63,816 bases of DNA from a virus. The stretch is taken from IMG/VR virus record IMGVR_UViG_3300005253_000675, positions 1 through 63,816 of that record; one strand, written 5' to 3'. The notes under the pieces are model-generated. The model was not told the DNA's origin. It ran no database searches and was given only the letters and a program-made list of their open reading frames with translations. Made by a program: the position numbers and the translations under genes. Below, piece by piece: positions 1-7,931 of this stretch (its first letter is position 1; the number at the start of each line of letters is the position of its first letter).

Positions 1-50
1 CCCCCGGCCCCCCCCCCCCCCCCCAAGTGGGGGGGGGGGGGGGGACCACC
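1..50. other. low-complexity G/C homopolymer end
   Basis: The first ~50 bases are runs of C and G with almost no other base. No gene or structured repeat is visible. Similar runs occur at the other end, so this is most likely an assembly or sequencing artefact at the contig end rather than a real terminus. Confidence 0.7.
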
Positions 51-90
51 TCGGCCACGTGTCCGTCGCTCATCTGTCGGGTGGCGTACC

Positions 91-2745
91 TCACGCCTCC
101 GCCCTCTTGGGCAGGTCAGCCCGCCGCTTGCGCCAGGTGCCCTCCTCGGCTGGCTTGCAGCTGCCCCAGTCCTCTCCAAACTCGATGTCGACCACCACCG
201 GGACGCGGAGCTGAAAGTCCTCCATCTTCTCGCGGAGCACCCGGTTGAACCGGCCCCGGGCGCGCTTCTCCCGGGGCACGCTGAAGTCCAGCTCGTCGTG
301 GACGGTCAGGTGCATGGGCGTCGTCTCCCAGTCCAGGCCGTCGGCGACGGAGATCATCGCCTTCTTCATCAGGTCGGCCGCGCTGCCCTGGAGCAGGGCG
401 TTGAGCGCCTTGTGGGTGTGGGCGTAGCCGCGGCCGCGCTTCTCGAACCGGCGCTTCCGCCCGCCCCAGGTGACGATGTAGCCGCGCTGGTTCGCCCGGC
501 GGTCGGCGCGGTTGTAGAGGCGGCTCACCTCGGGCAGGCGGTCGTGGTACTCCTCCAGGAGGAGCGCCGCCTCGTGGAGGCTGACGCCGAGCTTCGCGGC
601 CATCAGCTTCTTGCCCATCCCGTAGACGATCCCGAAGTTGATGTTCTTGGCCGGGCGTCGCGGGATGCCGACCAGCTCCGCGCATATCTGGTGGAAGTCG
701 ATGTCCGGGTCCTCGTTGTAGGCCCGGGCGAGCTGGCCGCCGGCGTAGTGGGCCAGGTACCGGAACTCGATCTGAGAATTTTTACTAAACACTCCACAAG
801 AGAGGGCGAAGTTGTGGTCCCCCTCCACCGTGACGTGGTAGACGACTCTCTCTCCAGCTGGCTCGACGCTGACGACCCGGTGGTTCAGGGCAGCGGGCGC
901 ACCGCACCGGCGACAGGAGACGCAACGTACATTTACCTGACTCGGCCACTGATAGAACGCGTCACCGCAGTCCACGCAGGTTTGATCTTCCTTGCCGCCT
1001 CGCCAGTTGGGGTTGCCCTTACCCGCGTAGGAGCGGCGCCGTCTCAGGGCCGACCTGAGCACGCGAAGGCGCGTCTGCTCGTCGACGGTCTTGAAGGCGT
1101 GGAGCGCCCTGTGCTCCGTCTGGTCGACGTAAGCCAGGTTCCTCGGCGAGTTGTTTCGCTTGGCCTCGTCTACGTGGTGGACCTCCGCGCCCACCGGCTT
1201 GGGCCCGTGGTACGCCTCGGCCACCAGGTCGTGGGTATAGCGGTACTCGAAGGCGGAGGCGCTGTAGACGGTCTCGTAGCCAGCCCCGGCGGAGCCTCGA
1301 CGAAAGGCGGCTAAGCCGACGCCGGGCCTCAGGTCCTCAACCCTCACCTTGCCGCCGTCTCTCAGCACCATCTCGTGGTCGCCCGTGGCCGTGAACGACC
1401 CCTCGTTGTCGAGCGTGACCTTGAACGTGGGGGCCCTTCCGATCCGCGCCCACCTCGACACCTCTCCCCAGGACACCCGGCCCGCGTGCCAGGTAAACAC
1501 CCTGTCGCCGGCCGTCAGGCTGTCGATTCGCCTGGGCCCGGTGAGGGTCTCCACCATCGTCTCGCCCACCAGACAGTAGTCGGCCTTCTCCCAGACCTGC
1601 GTCCGGCTCGCCGGGACGTAGAGCCCGCGGATCAGCGGCGCCCACTCCTCGTCCCGGGCCGGCACGTTCTGGAGGTTGAGGCCGCCGCCGCTGGAGAACC
1701 GGCCGGACCGGGTGCCGAACCGCGGGTTCCGGAGCGGGTGGAACTCGCCGTGGATGACGCCGTTGGGGTCGACGTTCGCGAGGACGTAGTTGTCGATGAA
1801 CGTGCCCTTGAAGTGCTTGAGCTTCTTCATCCGCGTGATCGCCTCGGCGACCGGGTGCTGCACGTACTCCAGGTCGTCCTTGGTGATCGACGCGTTGCCC
1901 TCCGTGATGCCCTTCTCCAGCATCTTCTCCGTGGGCTGGTTCCGACGGTACGGGAGGCCCAGCTTGTCGAACAGCGTCGCGAGCTGGGCCGTGCTGGTGT
2001 AGCTGACGTCACCGAAGTCACTCTCCCACTTCCGCTCGGCCCGGGTGAGGAGCCGGCCCAGCTTATCCTTCAGGGCCAGCGCCTTGTTCACGTCCACCGG
2101 CACGCCGACCATGTGCATCCGCAGGAGGATCGGGATCAGCCGTAGCTCCATCTCGTAGACGTCGGCCAGTCCCTCCTCGCCCAGCCGCGGGCCGAGGTGG
2201 TCACCGAGCCCCAGCGTGATGCGGCTGTCCCGCTTCGCGTAGGGCTCGACCACGTCGCCGTGGGCCCGCCAGATGTTCTTGGCCTGGGCCTTGCGGGTGG
2301 CGCCGCCGCCGAACGCCTGCGAGCAGAAGTCCCACAGCTCGTCGCCCTCCTTCTCCATCTCGATGTGGCGCTGACCCAGGCCGTCGAGCGTGAGGTCCGG
2401 CTCCAGCTCGTTCAGGAGCGCGGCCATGAACCCGGTCTCCTCCACCCGGGCTCGCGGGAACGGGTGCTCGTGGCCCAGCTCGTAGGCCAGCATCCGGAGG
2501 TCGAAGCCGGCGGAGTGCATGAAGACGGTGAGGTCAGAGCGGTTCACCTCCCGCTTGACCCACCGGAGGACCTCCCGCTTGGAGCAGTTGTTGCCGCCCA
2601 TCTCGTGGCCCCAGCGGTAGTAGTGGTCGGAGCCGTCCGGCAGCGAGACGGAGAGCCCCACCAGCCGGTCGTCGTACGTCACCCCGGTCGTCTCGGTGTC
2701 CAGGCCGATCCGATCGACGCGGGCCAGGTCGACGAACTCAGCCAC
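91..2745 (-). CDS. family A DNA polymerase with 3'-5' exonuclease domain, interrupted by an intein
   Basis: Replicative phage DNA polymerase of the Pol I family, 884 aa as precursor. The N-terminal DEDD-type exonuclease shows DTET at residues 16-19. The polymerase domain has the R..SS..NLQN region near 349-360, motif A split between ADY (388-390) and SQIEFRYLAH (657-666), motif B with K700 and YG (RPAKNINFGIVYG), and motif C HDELDFS at 816-822. Removing residues 391-656 leaves about 618 aa, a normal size for phage Pol A. The start is GTG at 2745, and its first bases overlap the stop of the 82-aa gene upstream by 8 nt, suggesting translational coupling. It is the last gene of a long leftward operon of replication and nucleotide genes. 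Confidence 0.95.
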   Translation of the reverse strand: MAEFVDLARVDRIGLDTETTGVTYDDRLVGLSVSLPDGSDHYYRWGHEMGGNNCSKREVLRWVKREVNRSDLTVFMHSAGFDLRMLAYELGHEHPFPRARVEETGFMAALLNELEPDLTLDGLGQRHIEMEKEGDELWDFCSQAFGGGATRKAQAKNIWRAHGDVVEPYAKRDSRITLGLGDHLGPRLGEEGLADVYEMELRLIPILLRMHMVGVPVDVNKALALKDKLGRLLTRAERKWESDFGDVSYTSTAQLATLFDKLGLPYRRNQPTEKMLEKGITEGNASITKDDLEYVQHPVAEAITRMKKLKHFKGTFIDNYVLANVDPNGVIHGEFHPLRNPRFGTRSGRFSSGGGLNLQNVPARDEEWAPLIRGLYVPASRTQVWEKADYCLVGETMVETLTGPRRIDSLTAGDRVFTWHAGRVSWGEVSRWARIGRAPTFKVTLDNEGSFTATGDHEMVLRDGGKVRVEDLRPGVGLAAFRRGSAGAGYETVYSASAFEYRYTHDLVAEAYHGPKPVGAEVHHVDEAKRNNSPRNLAYVDQTEHRALHAFKTVDEQTRLRVLRSALRRRRSYAGKGNPNWRGGKEDQTCVDCGDAFYQWPSQVNVRCVSCRRCGAPAALNHRVVSVEPAGERVVYHVTVEGDHNFALSCGVFSKNSQIEFRYLAHYAGGQLARAYNEDPDIDFHQICAELVGIPRRPAKNINFGIVYGMGKKLMAAKLGVSLHEAALLLEEYHDRLPEVSRLYNRADRRANQRGYIVTWGGRKRRFEKRGRGYAHTHKALNALLQGSAADLMKKAMISVADGLDWETTPMHLTVHDELDFSVPREKRARGRFNRVLREKMEDFQLRVPVVVDIEFGEDWGSCKPAEEGTWRKRRADLPKRAEA
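778..1575 (-). mobile_element. intein with HNH homing endonuclease inside polymerase motif A
   Basis: Residues 391-656 of the polymerase form a 266-aa intein. It begins CLVGETMV (Cys1), has a TxxH block (TGDH, 454-457) and ends DHNFAL...VFSKN, followed by the +1 residue Ser657. The central part has an HNH core (HHVDEAKRNNSPRNL, about 523-537), an NPNWRGG motif and CxxC pairs (590-614) suggesting a zinc-binding endonuclease segment. Insertion lies between Tyr and Ser of motif A, the metal-binding core of the active site, so splicing is needed for activity. The residue before the terminal Asn is Lys rather than the usual His. The last ~60 bases of the intein reading frame are visibly AT-richer than the flanks. 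Confidence 0.92.
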
Positions 2746-2986
2746 GCGTCCTCGTCCACATCGTCTCGCGGAATTCTCTTGAGCCGATGCCGTACTTCTC
2801 GTGGAGCCGCCGGTTCAGGTCGCGGTCGAAGCAGCTCAGCCGGAGATGACGACCCTCGCGCAGCTCGTAGACCCGGCAGCGCTTGCTGCGGAAGAAGCCG
2901 CTGACCTGGCCGTCCGTCAACCCGATCCCGCGCAGGTAGATGCCGGCGCGCCGTCTCAGCTCTTTCAGGTCGCCGGGGTCAGCCAC
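2738..2986 (-). CDS. hypothetical protein, 82 aa
   Basis: Basic 82-residue protein starting at GTG 2986, rich in Arg and Leu, with a predicted helical N-terminus (ELRRRAGIYLRGIGL). I do not recognise a family. Its start overlaps the ThyX stop, and its stop overlaps the polymerase start, in both cases through the same 8-nt string GTGGCTGA. It therefore sits as a coupled cistron between thyX and the DNA polymerase. Confidence 0.75.
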   Translation of the reverse strand: MADPGDLKELRRRAGIYLRGIGLTDGQVSGFFRSKRCRVYELREGRHLRLSCFDRDLNRRLHEKYGIGSREFRETMWTRTRG

Positions 2987-3830
2987 GGATCGCCTCCAGC
3001 TTGGCCAGGAACTCGTCGGCCTCGCGCCCCTCCAGGCCGTACTCCCGCACCTCGTCTCGCGCCAGGCTCCAGTTGGGCGTGAGCACCAGGCCGCGCAGCG
3101 CCAGCAGCTCCGTTCGGCTGAACGTGACCGCCGCGGTACGGTAGTCGTGGAAGGCGTCGCTGATCGTGGGGAACGCCAGGTGAAAGAAGTAGAGGACCAC
3201 GTTGGCGTACTCGCGGATCTCCTCCTGGGCGTGGCTGTCCAGGCGCAGCCCCAGGAAGTGCATGAGGTTGTGGACGTCGATCTTCCAGAACGCCAGGGTG
3301 TAGGTCGAGAGCGGCAGGTCCTTCCGCGCCTGCTCTCGGGCCACGCCCGCGTCAAGCCGGCTCTTATATATCCACCGCGCTCGTTGCTGGAAGGCCACCT
3401 CCTCCTGGCTCAGCCGCTCGCCGACGTTCGACGCCACGCCCTGATCCGAGCCCTGCCTGTTCGCCTGGCTCTGGAGCCGCCAGGCGTCAGGCGCCGTCAC
3501 GGCCGTGTCGTCGATCGCCGCGGTATACCGCGTCGAGTACTCGTTGACGCTGGCCGTTCGGTGCCGGATCCACTGGCGCCAGGTGTCCATCGGGACCTTG
3601 ACGATGAAGACCATCTCGCACTGCTCGAAGGGCGTCGTGTGGTGGTGCCGCATCATGTAGCGCAGGAGGCGGCGGTCACCCGCCTCGTCTCGCTCGCCGT
3701 GCCTCCCGTAGCTGATGCGGGCGGCGTCCACCACCCGGTCGTCGTCGCCCATCACGTCCACGAGCTGGACGTATCCGTGGGTGCCCACGTCGACCTTCTC
3801 GCCGAGGGCGTCAGTCGCCATCTGATTCAT
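2979..3830 (-). CDS. thyX: flavin-dependent thymidylate synthase ThyX
   Basis: Makes dTMP from dUMP using FAD, NADPH and methylenetetrahydrofolate. The 283-aa protein contains the family signature RHRTASVNEYSTRY (about residues 89-102) and the downstream 'W..D..NL.HFL.LR.D.HAQ.EIR' region typical of ThyX. ATG 3830 is preceded by a strong GGAGG. It overlaps the stop of the upstream ThyA-fold gene by 4 nt (ATGA). Having its own ThyX means the neighbouring ThyA-fold enzyme need not make dTMP. Confidence 0.96.
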   Translation of the reverse strand: MNQMATDALGEKVDVGTHGYVQLVDVMGDDDRVVDAARISYGRHGERDEAGDRRLLRYMMRHHHTTPFEQCEMVFIVKVPMDTWRQWIRHRTASVNEYSTRYTAAIDDTAVTAPDAWRLQSQANRQGSDQGVASNVGERLSQEEVAFQQRARWIYKSRLDAGVAREQARKDLPLSTYTLAFWKIDVHNLMHFLGLRLDSHAQEEIREYANVVLYFFHLAFPTISDAFHDYRTAAVTFSRTELLALRGLVLTPNWSLARDEVREYGLEGREADEFLAKLEAIRG

Positions 3831-5068
3831 CGTTCTCCTCCTTGTTTTATCTCTGCTGTCTGGGTGGCTTGAAGATACGTCTGTGCCGCCTGAAGGAAAG
3901 CCCCGTCGTCGAGCATACCGAGCGAGACGTTACACCCGCGACACAGGAGGCCGCGCACCTCCCCGGTTCGGTGATCGTGGTCGATCACCAACCTACGGTC
4001 GTCACGTTGGCAGATCCCGCAGAGGCCGTTTTGACTCAGCAGAAGTAGTTGATAGTCGTCTGGCCCCAGGTCGTACTTGATCAGGATCGAGCATCGTCGA
4101 CATCGGTGAGATGAGGCGGTCTGGTGTCCCTGCCAGTAGTGCTCATCGGTACGCGGCAGCACGTACCTGCAGGTGTTACACAACAGTCCGTCAGAGTGAT
4201 GAGGTTGAAGCTGGTCTTGATACCATCGCGCTGAGGCTGGGAGGTTGGTGCTCATGCTCCCTTTTCTCCCGGGCACGCCGGCCGCGGTTCTCGCCCATCT
4301 GACTACCCGCGCCCACCGCTGCTCGGCGCGGTCACCGCTGTCCACCTGAAGACGACGAGGTACGACGAACATGGGCGGTAAGTCCTCGGCGCGGCTTGGC
4401 TCGTGGAGCGCGTTTAGCGCGTCCAGGTCACGATCTACGTAGGCGTGTAGGCTTCCCGTTTGATGCAGGTACCAACCGACGTCAACCGCCAGGGCGTAGG
4501 CCACTGCATGTTGAAGGTTTGTGAACATCCAGGCGTCGTAGGGCAGGCCCCAGAAGACGTCGTTTGACCGCATCGTAGCGATCATGTCGAGTCGGCCGTT
4601 CCTGATGAAGAACTGAAACTGGAGCGTACAGGGAATGTCCTTGGACGGTAGCCTGTTGTCCCACGGGCGCCAGATCAACGCGCAGGCTTGACGCGTGTCG
4701 GGGTCTCGTCCCAGCAGCTCGATGAGTCGGGGAAACTGCTCGTAGGTGCGGGGACCGTAGGCGCCGCGCAGACGGTCACTCTCAACGAACTGTGTGAAGT
4801 TCTTCGTGATCGAGATCAGCTGGGCTGCGTCTGAGAGCCCGGCTATCAGCTGTACCGACTCGGCGGCGCCGATCTCTAGTCGTAGCTTACGCCCCGTCCC
4901 GATCGGCACGACGCGTGAGGGGTCGTGAATCAGAATGGTCACGCCTCGTAGCTCCCGGGTCCTGAGGCCTCGGGGTGAGACCTCGTCGCCCTCATCTAGG
5001 ACCTTGCGTACGATCGCGGCGTAGCTGTCCGTCAGGCTGTCGACCTCGAAGTCAGCGACGAAGGGCAT
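3827..5068 (-). CDS. ThyA-superfamily nucleotide hydroxymethylase (dCMP-type by key residue) fused to an endonuclease VII-like HNH domain
   Basis: 413 aa. Residues ~1-250 match the thymidylate synthase / dCMP hydroxymethylase fold: GAYGPR (102-107), nucleophile in IPCTLQFQF (Cys147), MRSNDVFWGLPYD (166-178) and SLHAY (206-210). In E. coli ThyA, Asn177 lies 11 residues after Arg166 and reads the uracil ring; here Arg167 is followed 11 residues later by Asp178. Asp at this position is the known mark of dCMP hydroxymethylases and of engineered dCMP-methylating synthases. I infer dCMP hydroxymethylation, but have no direct proof. Residues ~290-413 are a recombination endonuclease VII-type domain (CGICQ at 350-354, IDHDHRTGEVRGLLCRGCN at 362-380). 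That 3' part is lower in GC than the ThyA part, suggesting a recently fused mobile endonuclease. The stop overlaps thyX. Confidence 0.88.
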   Translation of the reverse strand: MPFVADFEVDSLTDSYAAIVRKVLDEGDEVSPRGLRTRELRGVTILIHDPSRVVPIGTGRKLRLEIGAAESVQLIAGLSDAAQLISITKNFTQFVESDRLRGAYGPRTYEQFPRLIELLGRDPDTRQACALIWRPWDNRLPSKDIPCTLQFQFFIRNGRLDMIATMRSNDVFWGLPYDAWMFTNLQHAVAYALAVDVGWYLHQTGSLHAYVDRDLDALNALHEPSRAEDLPPMFVVPRRLQVDSGDRAEQRWARVVRWARTAAGVPGRKGSMSTNLPASARWYQDQLQPHHSDGLLCNTCRYVLPRTDEHYWQGHQTASSHRCRRCSILIKYDLGPDDYQLLLLSQNGLCGICQRDDRRLVIDHDHRTGEVRGLLCRGCNVSLGMLDDGAFLQAAQTYLQATQTAEIKQGGER

Positions 5069-5951
5069 CGATGGCCTCCTTGATGGGGTAGGGCTCGCCG
5101 TGATGGAAGCGCTTGGCGAACTGAGGGTGGTCCATGGGCTCGTGCTCGAAGCCGTGGGACGTCAGCCAGTCCTGGGCCACCTTGCCCAGCCCGATGATCC
5201 CGAGGGGGTTCAGCCGCTCGATGAAGCTGGGGTCCTCGGGCTGGCCGTCCGGCCTGAGGGCGTTGACCCAGTACAGCCAGCGCTCGTCCACGCCGGTCAG
5301 CTTCTCGGAGAGCCACGCGCTGCAGCCGTTGGTGCTGACGAACGGGAGCGGCGGGCCCGGCAGGTTGACGTTGATCCCGTTGGCCCGCTCGCCGACGAGC
5401 AGGACGGAGGTGTGCTCGAACCAGCCGACGCCCGGGCCGTGGTTGCCGGGCGAGCGGATCGTGACCAGGTCGTCACACAGCCGCTCCACCGTGTGACGGG
5501 TCCAGTCGTACGTGGTCGTGGGCAGCATCGACCCCTGCGTCTTGTAGAGCCGGTAGACCCACTCCAGCTGGTCGAGGGTGTCGAGCATCTCCAGCTGCTC
5601 GCGAGCCAGCCACGCGTCCCGGACGTGCGGGTCGTAGGGCGGGTAGCAGACGACCTGGACCACGCCGCCCAGGCCGAGGAGGGCGCGCTCCAGCACGCGC
5701 TGACCGTCGTCGCCGAGCATGTCGTGCTGCCGGAAGACCGGGCCGTAGATCCGCTCGCCCAGGTGGAGCCGGTCGCAGAGCACGTGCGACTGCTGGTACA
5801 GGTTCCGGGACATCGCGCCCAGCGTCTCGGTCAACACGTTCTGATGGTACGGTCCCTGATGGTGGCGGTTGACGCCGATCCAGCGGTAGGCCAGGTCGTC
5901 GGCCAACGTGCTCTTACCGGCGCCGTCGGGGCCTTCAACTATCGTCAGCAT
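5052..5951 (-). CDS. P-loop deoxynucleotide kinase fused to a uracil-DNA glycosylase-like domain
   Basis: 299 aa. The N-terminal half is a thymidylate/deoxynucleotide kinase: Walker A GPDGAGKST (7-15) and a DRLHLGERIYG segment (60-70) like the DR(W/L)..S..VYG motif of dTMP kinases. From about residue 183 the protein looks like the UDG fold: LLVGERANG, then WVNALRPDG (228-236), IIGLGKVA (252-259) and a late HP (275-276). Together these would phosphorylate a deoxynucleoside monophosphate and carry a base-recognition fold. Whether the second domain has glycosylase activity is unclear. It overlaps the MazG fusion and the ThyA-fold gene on either side, so it is probably co-expressed with them. Confidence 0.8.
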   Translation of the reverse strand: MLTIVEGPDGAGKSTLADDLAYRWIGVNRHHQGPYHQNVLTETLGAMSRNLYQQSHVLCDRLHLGERIYGPVFRQHDMLGDDGQRVLERALLGLGGVVQVVCYPPYDPHVRDAWLAREQLEMLDTLDQLEWVYRLYKTQGSMLPTTTYDWTRHTVERLCDDLVTIRSPGNHGPGVGWFEHTSVLLVGERANGINVNLPGPPLPFVSTNGCSAWLSEKLTGVDERWLYWVNALRPDGQPEDPSFIERLNPLGIIGLGKVAQDWLTSHGFEHEPMDHPQFAKRFHHGEPYPIKEAIDALRR

Positions 5952-6666
5952 CTGTCGTCTCCTTTTCTAGGAACGTCACGGGCTTGCCTCGTGAGCGGGC
6001 GTAGTCGATCTCGGCCTGGGTGGACGAGCCCACGTAGCCGCCCACGTTAACGACGCCCACCTCGTCAGCCAGGTCGATCTTGTGTAGGTGGAGCTGGTCC
6101 AGCTCCGCCTTCGTGGTGGCGTCCACGTCCTCCTCGTCAGCGTGGGAGAAGAACCCCACGCTGAGCACCATGAAGCCCGCGAGGGTGAAGTGCCGGTTCC
6201 AGCGAGCGTAGGCCTCCTTGAACTTCGTGGACCCGCAGAGGCACACGATCCTGGGCCCGGCCGAGTAGACCGGCGCGGGGACGCCGCTCGCTACGGCCCG
6301 GTCGATGATGCGCGCCGAGCGCGGCGGCTCCCAGCCCTCGGGCTTGCCCAGGTCGAACCCGCCGTAGGCGCGCTCGCTGACCACGCGCTCCTTCGACATG
6401 TTGGCTCGCTGGACGTCGGCCCAGAGCGCGTGCCAGGGGAGGCCCATCATCACGGCGGTGCCCATGGCCACGACCACCAGGTCGATCAGCGCGTCTGCCG
6501 CCTCGGGCAGGTCGTCCCGCTGGCAGGCCGCGTCGAACTCCAGCAGCTCCTCGCGCATGAAGCCCGACCGAAAGAGCTGGTCGGTCGTGGACAGGAACGT
6601 GGGGCCCGTCTCGATCGGCAGGCGGTGGTGCTGGTGCATCCGGTAAATGGAATCGAAGTTGGTCAC
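5935..6666 (-). CDS. MazG-like NTP pyrophosphohydrolase fused to a nucleoside 2-deoxyribosyltransferase-like domain
   Basis: 243 aa, GTG start in a GTGA overlap with the methyltransferase stop. Residues ~1-100 are all-alpha MazG/HisE type, with the metal-binding pattern REELLEF (38-44) followed by EAADALIDL (55-63). Residues ~138-236 match the nucleoside 2-deoxyribosyltransferase superfamily: IVCLCGSTKF (140-149) and STQAEIDYARSRGKPV (215-230). A likely role is removing an unwanted canonical dNTP (for example dCTP or dUTP) and breaking or exchanging deoxynucleoside bases so that a modified nucleotide dominates the pool. Substrates are inferred, not seen. Confidence 0.8.
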   Translation of the reverse strand: MTNFDSIYRMHQHHRLPIETGPTFLSTTDQLFRSGFMREELLEFDAACQRDDLPEAADALIDLVVVAMGTAVMMGLPWHALWADVQRANMSKERVVSERAYGGFDLGKPEGWEPPRSARIIDRAVASGVPAPVYSAGPRIVCLCGSTKFKEAYARWNRHFTLAGFMVLSVGFFSHADEEDVDATTKAELDQLHLHKIDLADEVGVVNVGGYVGSSTQAEIDYARSRGKPVTFLEKETTDADDS

Positions 6667-7763
6667 GTGATGATCTCCTCAGTGTGGTCCTTCTCCAGGT
6701 CGACGACGAACCGCCGACCGCGTTGACGCCGGCCGCGTTCCACGGCTCGGCGAAGGTTGTGGCCCAGCCACTCGCCGACGGTCGGCAGCACCGCCTGCGC
6801 CACCTCTGGGTAGCACGCCTCGGGCGTGGGCGGCGAGAACTCGTAGTCCACGGGATAGCCGCAGAGGACCTGCGACTCCTTGACGCTGAGCCAGCGGTCC
6901 TCGGTGGGATGAACGAGGTGGGTGCCGCCCATCATGGTCTTGCACGGCACGTTCGGCCGCAGACGTCGGTACGTGAACGCGGGCCGACCGATGACGGCGC
7001 CCAGCTTGTTGCGGGGCCAGGTCTCCTCGGGCCCGACGGTGGCGCGCATCTTCGCCTCCCAGTGGAGCCGGAGCGCCTGGCCCGGCGGACAGCCCTCCAT
7101 CATCGCCCGATCCCCGGCGCTCTCCATGTGACGGAAGGCGACGTGGGCGCGACACCTGAGGAGACCGGCCGCTCGCCAGGCCCGCGTGACCGAGACCTGC
7201 TGGTCAGGCTCCAGGTGAGGGTACTCCCAGTCGATCTTGACGCGGTGCGCCACGAAGAAGAACCGGCGGCGCTGCTGGGGCAGCCCGACGTGGACGCCGT
7301 TCAGGAGGACGTAGCTCACGGAGTAGCCCAGCTCCACCGCCTCCTCGGCCAGCTCGTCACACAGCTCGCGTCCCCGGTGGAAGGCGCCCTGCACGGACTC
7401 CCAGCACCAGACCGACGGGCGCAGGTACCGGATGGCGTCGAAGGCGTTGTAGACGCAGCTGACCCGGGGGTCGTGACGATAGTTGTCCTTGAAGTCGTGG
7501 TCGATCATCCGCTTGGGTCGGATGCCGGCGCCCGACCACGGGGCGCAGGGCGGGTTGCAGAACACCACCTTCACGCCGCGGCCGCGGTACGCGTCGAAGG
7601 GCCACGTCTCCGGGTTCGTGTGGACCTCGATACCGGGCATGTTCTGCCGGACCGTGTCCACGCCGAACGGGCCGTCCTCGAGATGGCCCAGCACGTCGAA
7701 CCCGGCGGCGCGCATGCCGATGGAAAAACCGCCTCCAAAAATATATATTCCGAGCGCGTTCAT
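6663..7763 (-). CDS. DNA cytosine-C5 methyltransferase
   Basis: 366 aa. Motif I-like IFGGGFSIGMRAAG (8-21), catalytic motif IV NPPCAPWS (70-77, Cys73), motif VI as WESV (121-124) where ENV is usual, and motif VIII GLPQQRRRFFFVA (160-172). A target-recognition segment (~175-290) and the C-terminal motifs follow. Transfers a methyl group, or acts on cytosine C5, in DNA; the Asn-to-Ser change in ENV could alter activity. It lies in the nucleotide-modification block, so it may protect phage DNA from restriction or prepare cytosine for further change. Start ATG 7763 overlaps the upstream small gene (ATGA). Confidence 0.9.
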   Translation of the reverse strand: MNALGIYIFGGGFSIGMRAAGFDVLGHLEDGPFGVDTVRQNMPGIEVHTNPETWPFDAYRGRGVKVVFCNPPCAPWSGAGIRPKRMIDHDFKDNYRHDPRVSCVYNAFDAIRYLRPSVWCWESVQGAFHRGRELCDELAEEAVELGYSVSYVLLNGVHVGLPQQRRRFFFVAHRVKIDWEYPHLEPDQQVSVTRAWRAAGLLRCRAHVAFRHMESAGDRAMMEGCPPGQALRLHWEAKMRATVGPEETWPRNKLGAVIGRPAFTYRRLRPNVPCKTMMGGTHLVHPTEDRWLSVKESQVLCGYPVDYEFSPPTPEACYPEVAQAVLPTVGEWLGHNLRRAVERGRRQRGRRFVVDLEKDHTEEIIT

Positions 7764-7921
7764 CTCGGGGCCTTTTCGAGCAGCTTCTTCTTCTGTTCAG
7801 CGTGTCTTTTACAGAAACATCCGTACGAGACGGTCCCGCTGCTCCGGACCTCGTAGGTAGCCTGCCTGAGACAGCCGGACGCTTGACACGTATCCAGTAA
7901 CCTCACCAGGTAGAACGCCAT
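7760..7921 (-). CDS. small Cys-containing hypothetical protein, 53 aa
   Basis: Short reading frame from ATG 7921 to TGA 7760-7762, overlapping the methyltransferase start as ATGA. It fills the gap between the helicase and the methyltransferase. It contains CQASGC and CFCKRH, a possible small zinc knuckle, and a basic tail (EQKKKLLEKAPR). Family not recognised. Confidence 0.72.
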   Translation of the reverse strand: MAFYLVRLLDTCQASGCLRQATYEVRSSGTVSYGCFCKRHAEQKKKLLEKAPR

Positions 7922-7931
7922 GATCGCTACC

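Noticed and set aside
298-1314. Long plus-strand open frame opposite the polymerase
   Set aside because: Low-complexity Val/Leu/Arg/Gly translation with no domain; an antisense shadow of a GC-rich gene whose own frame has clear polymerase and intein motifs.
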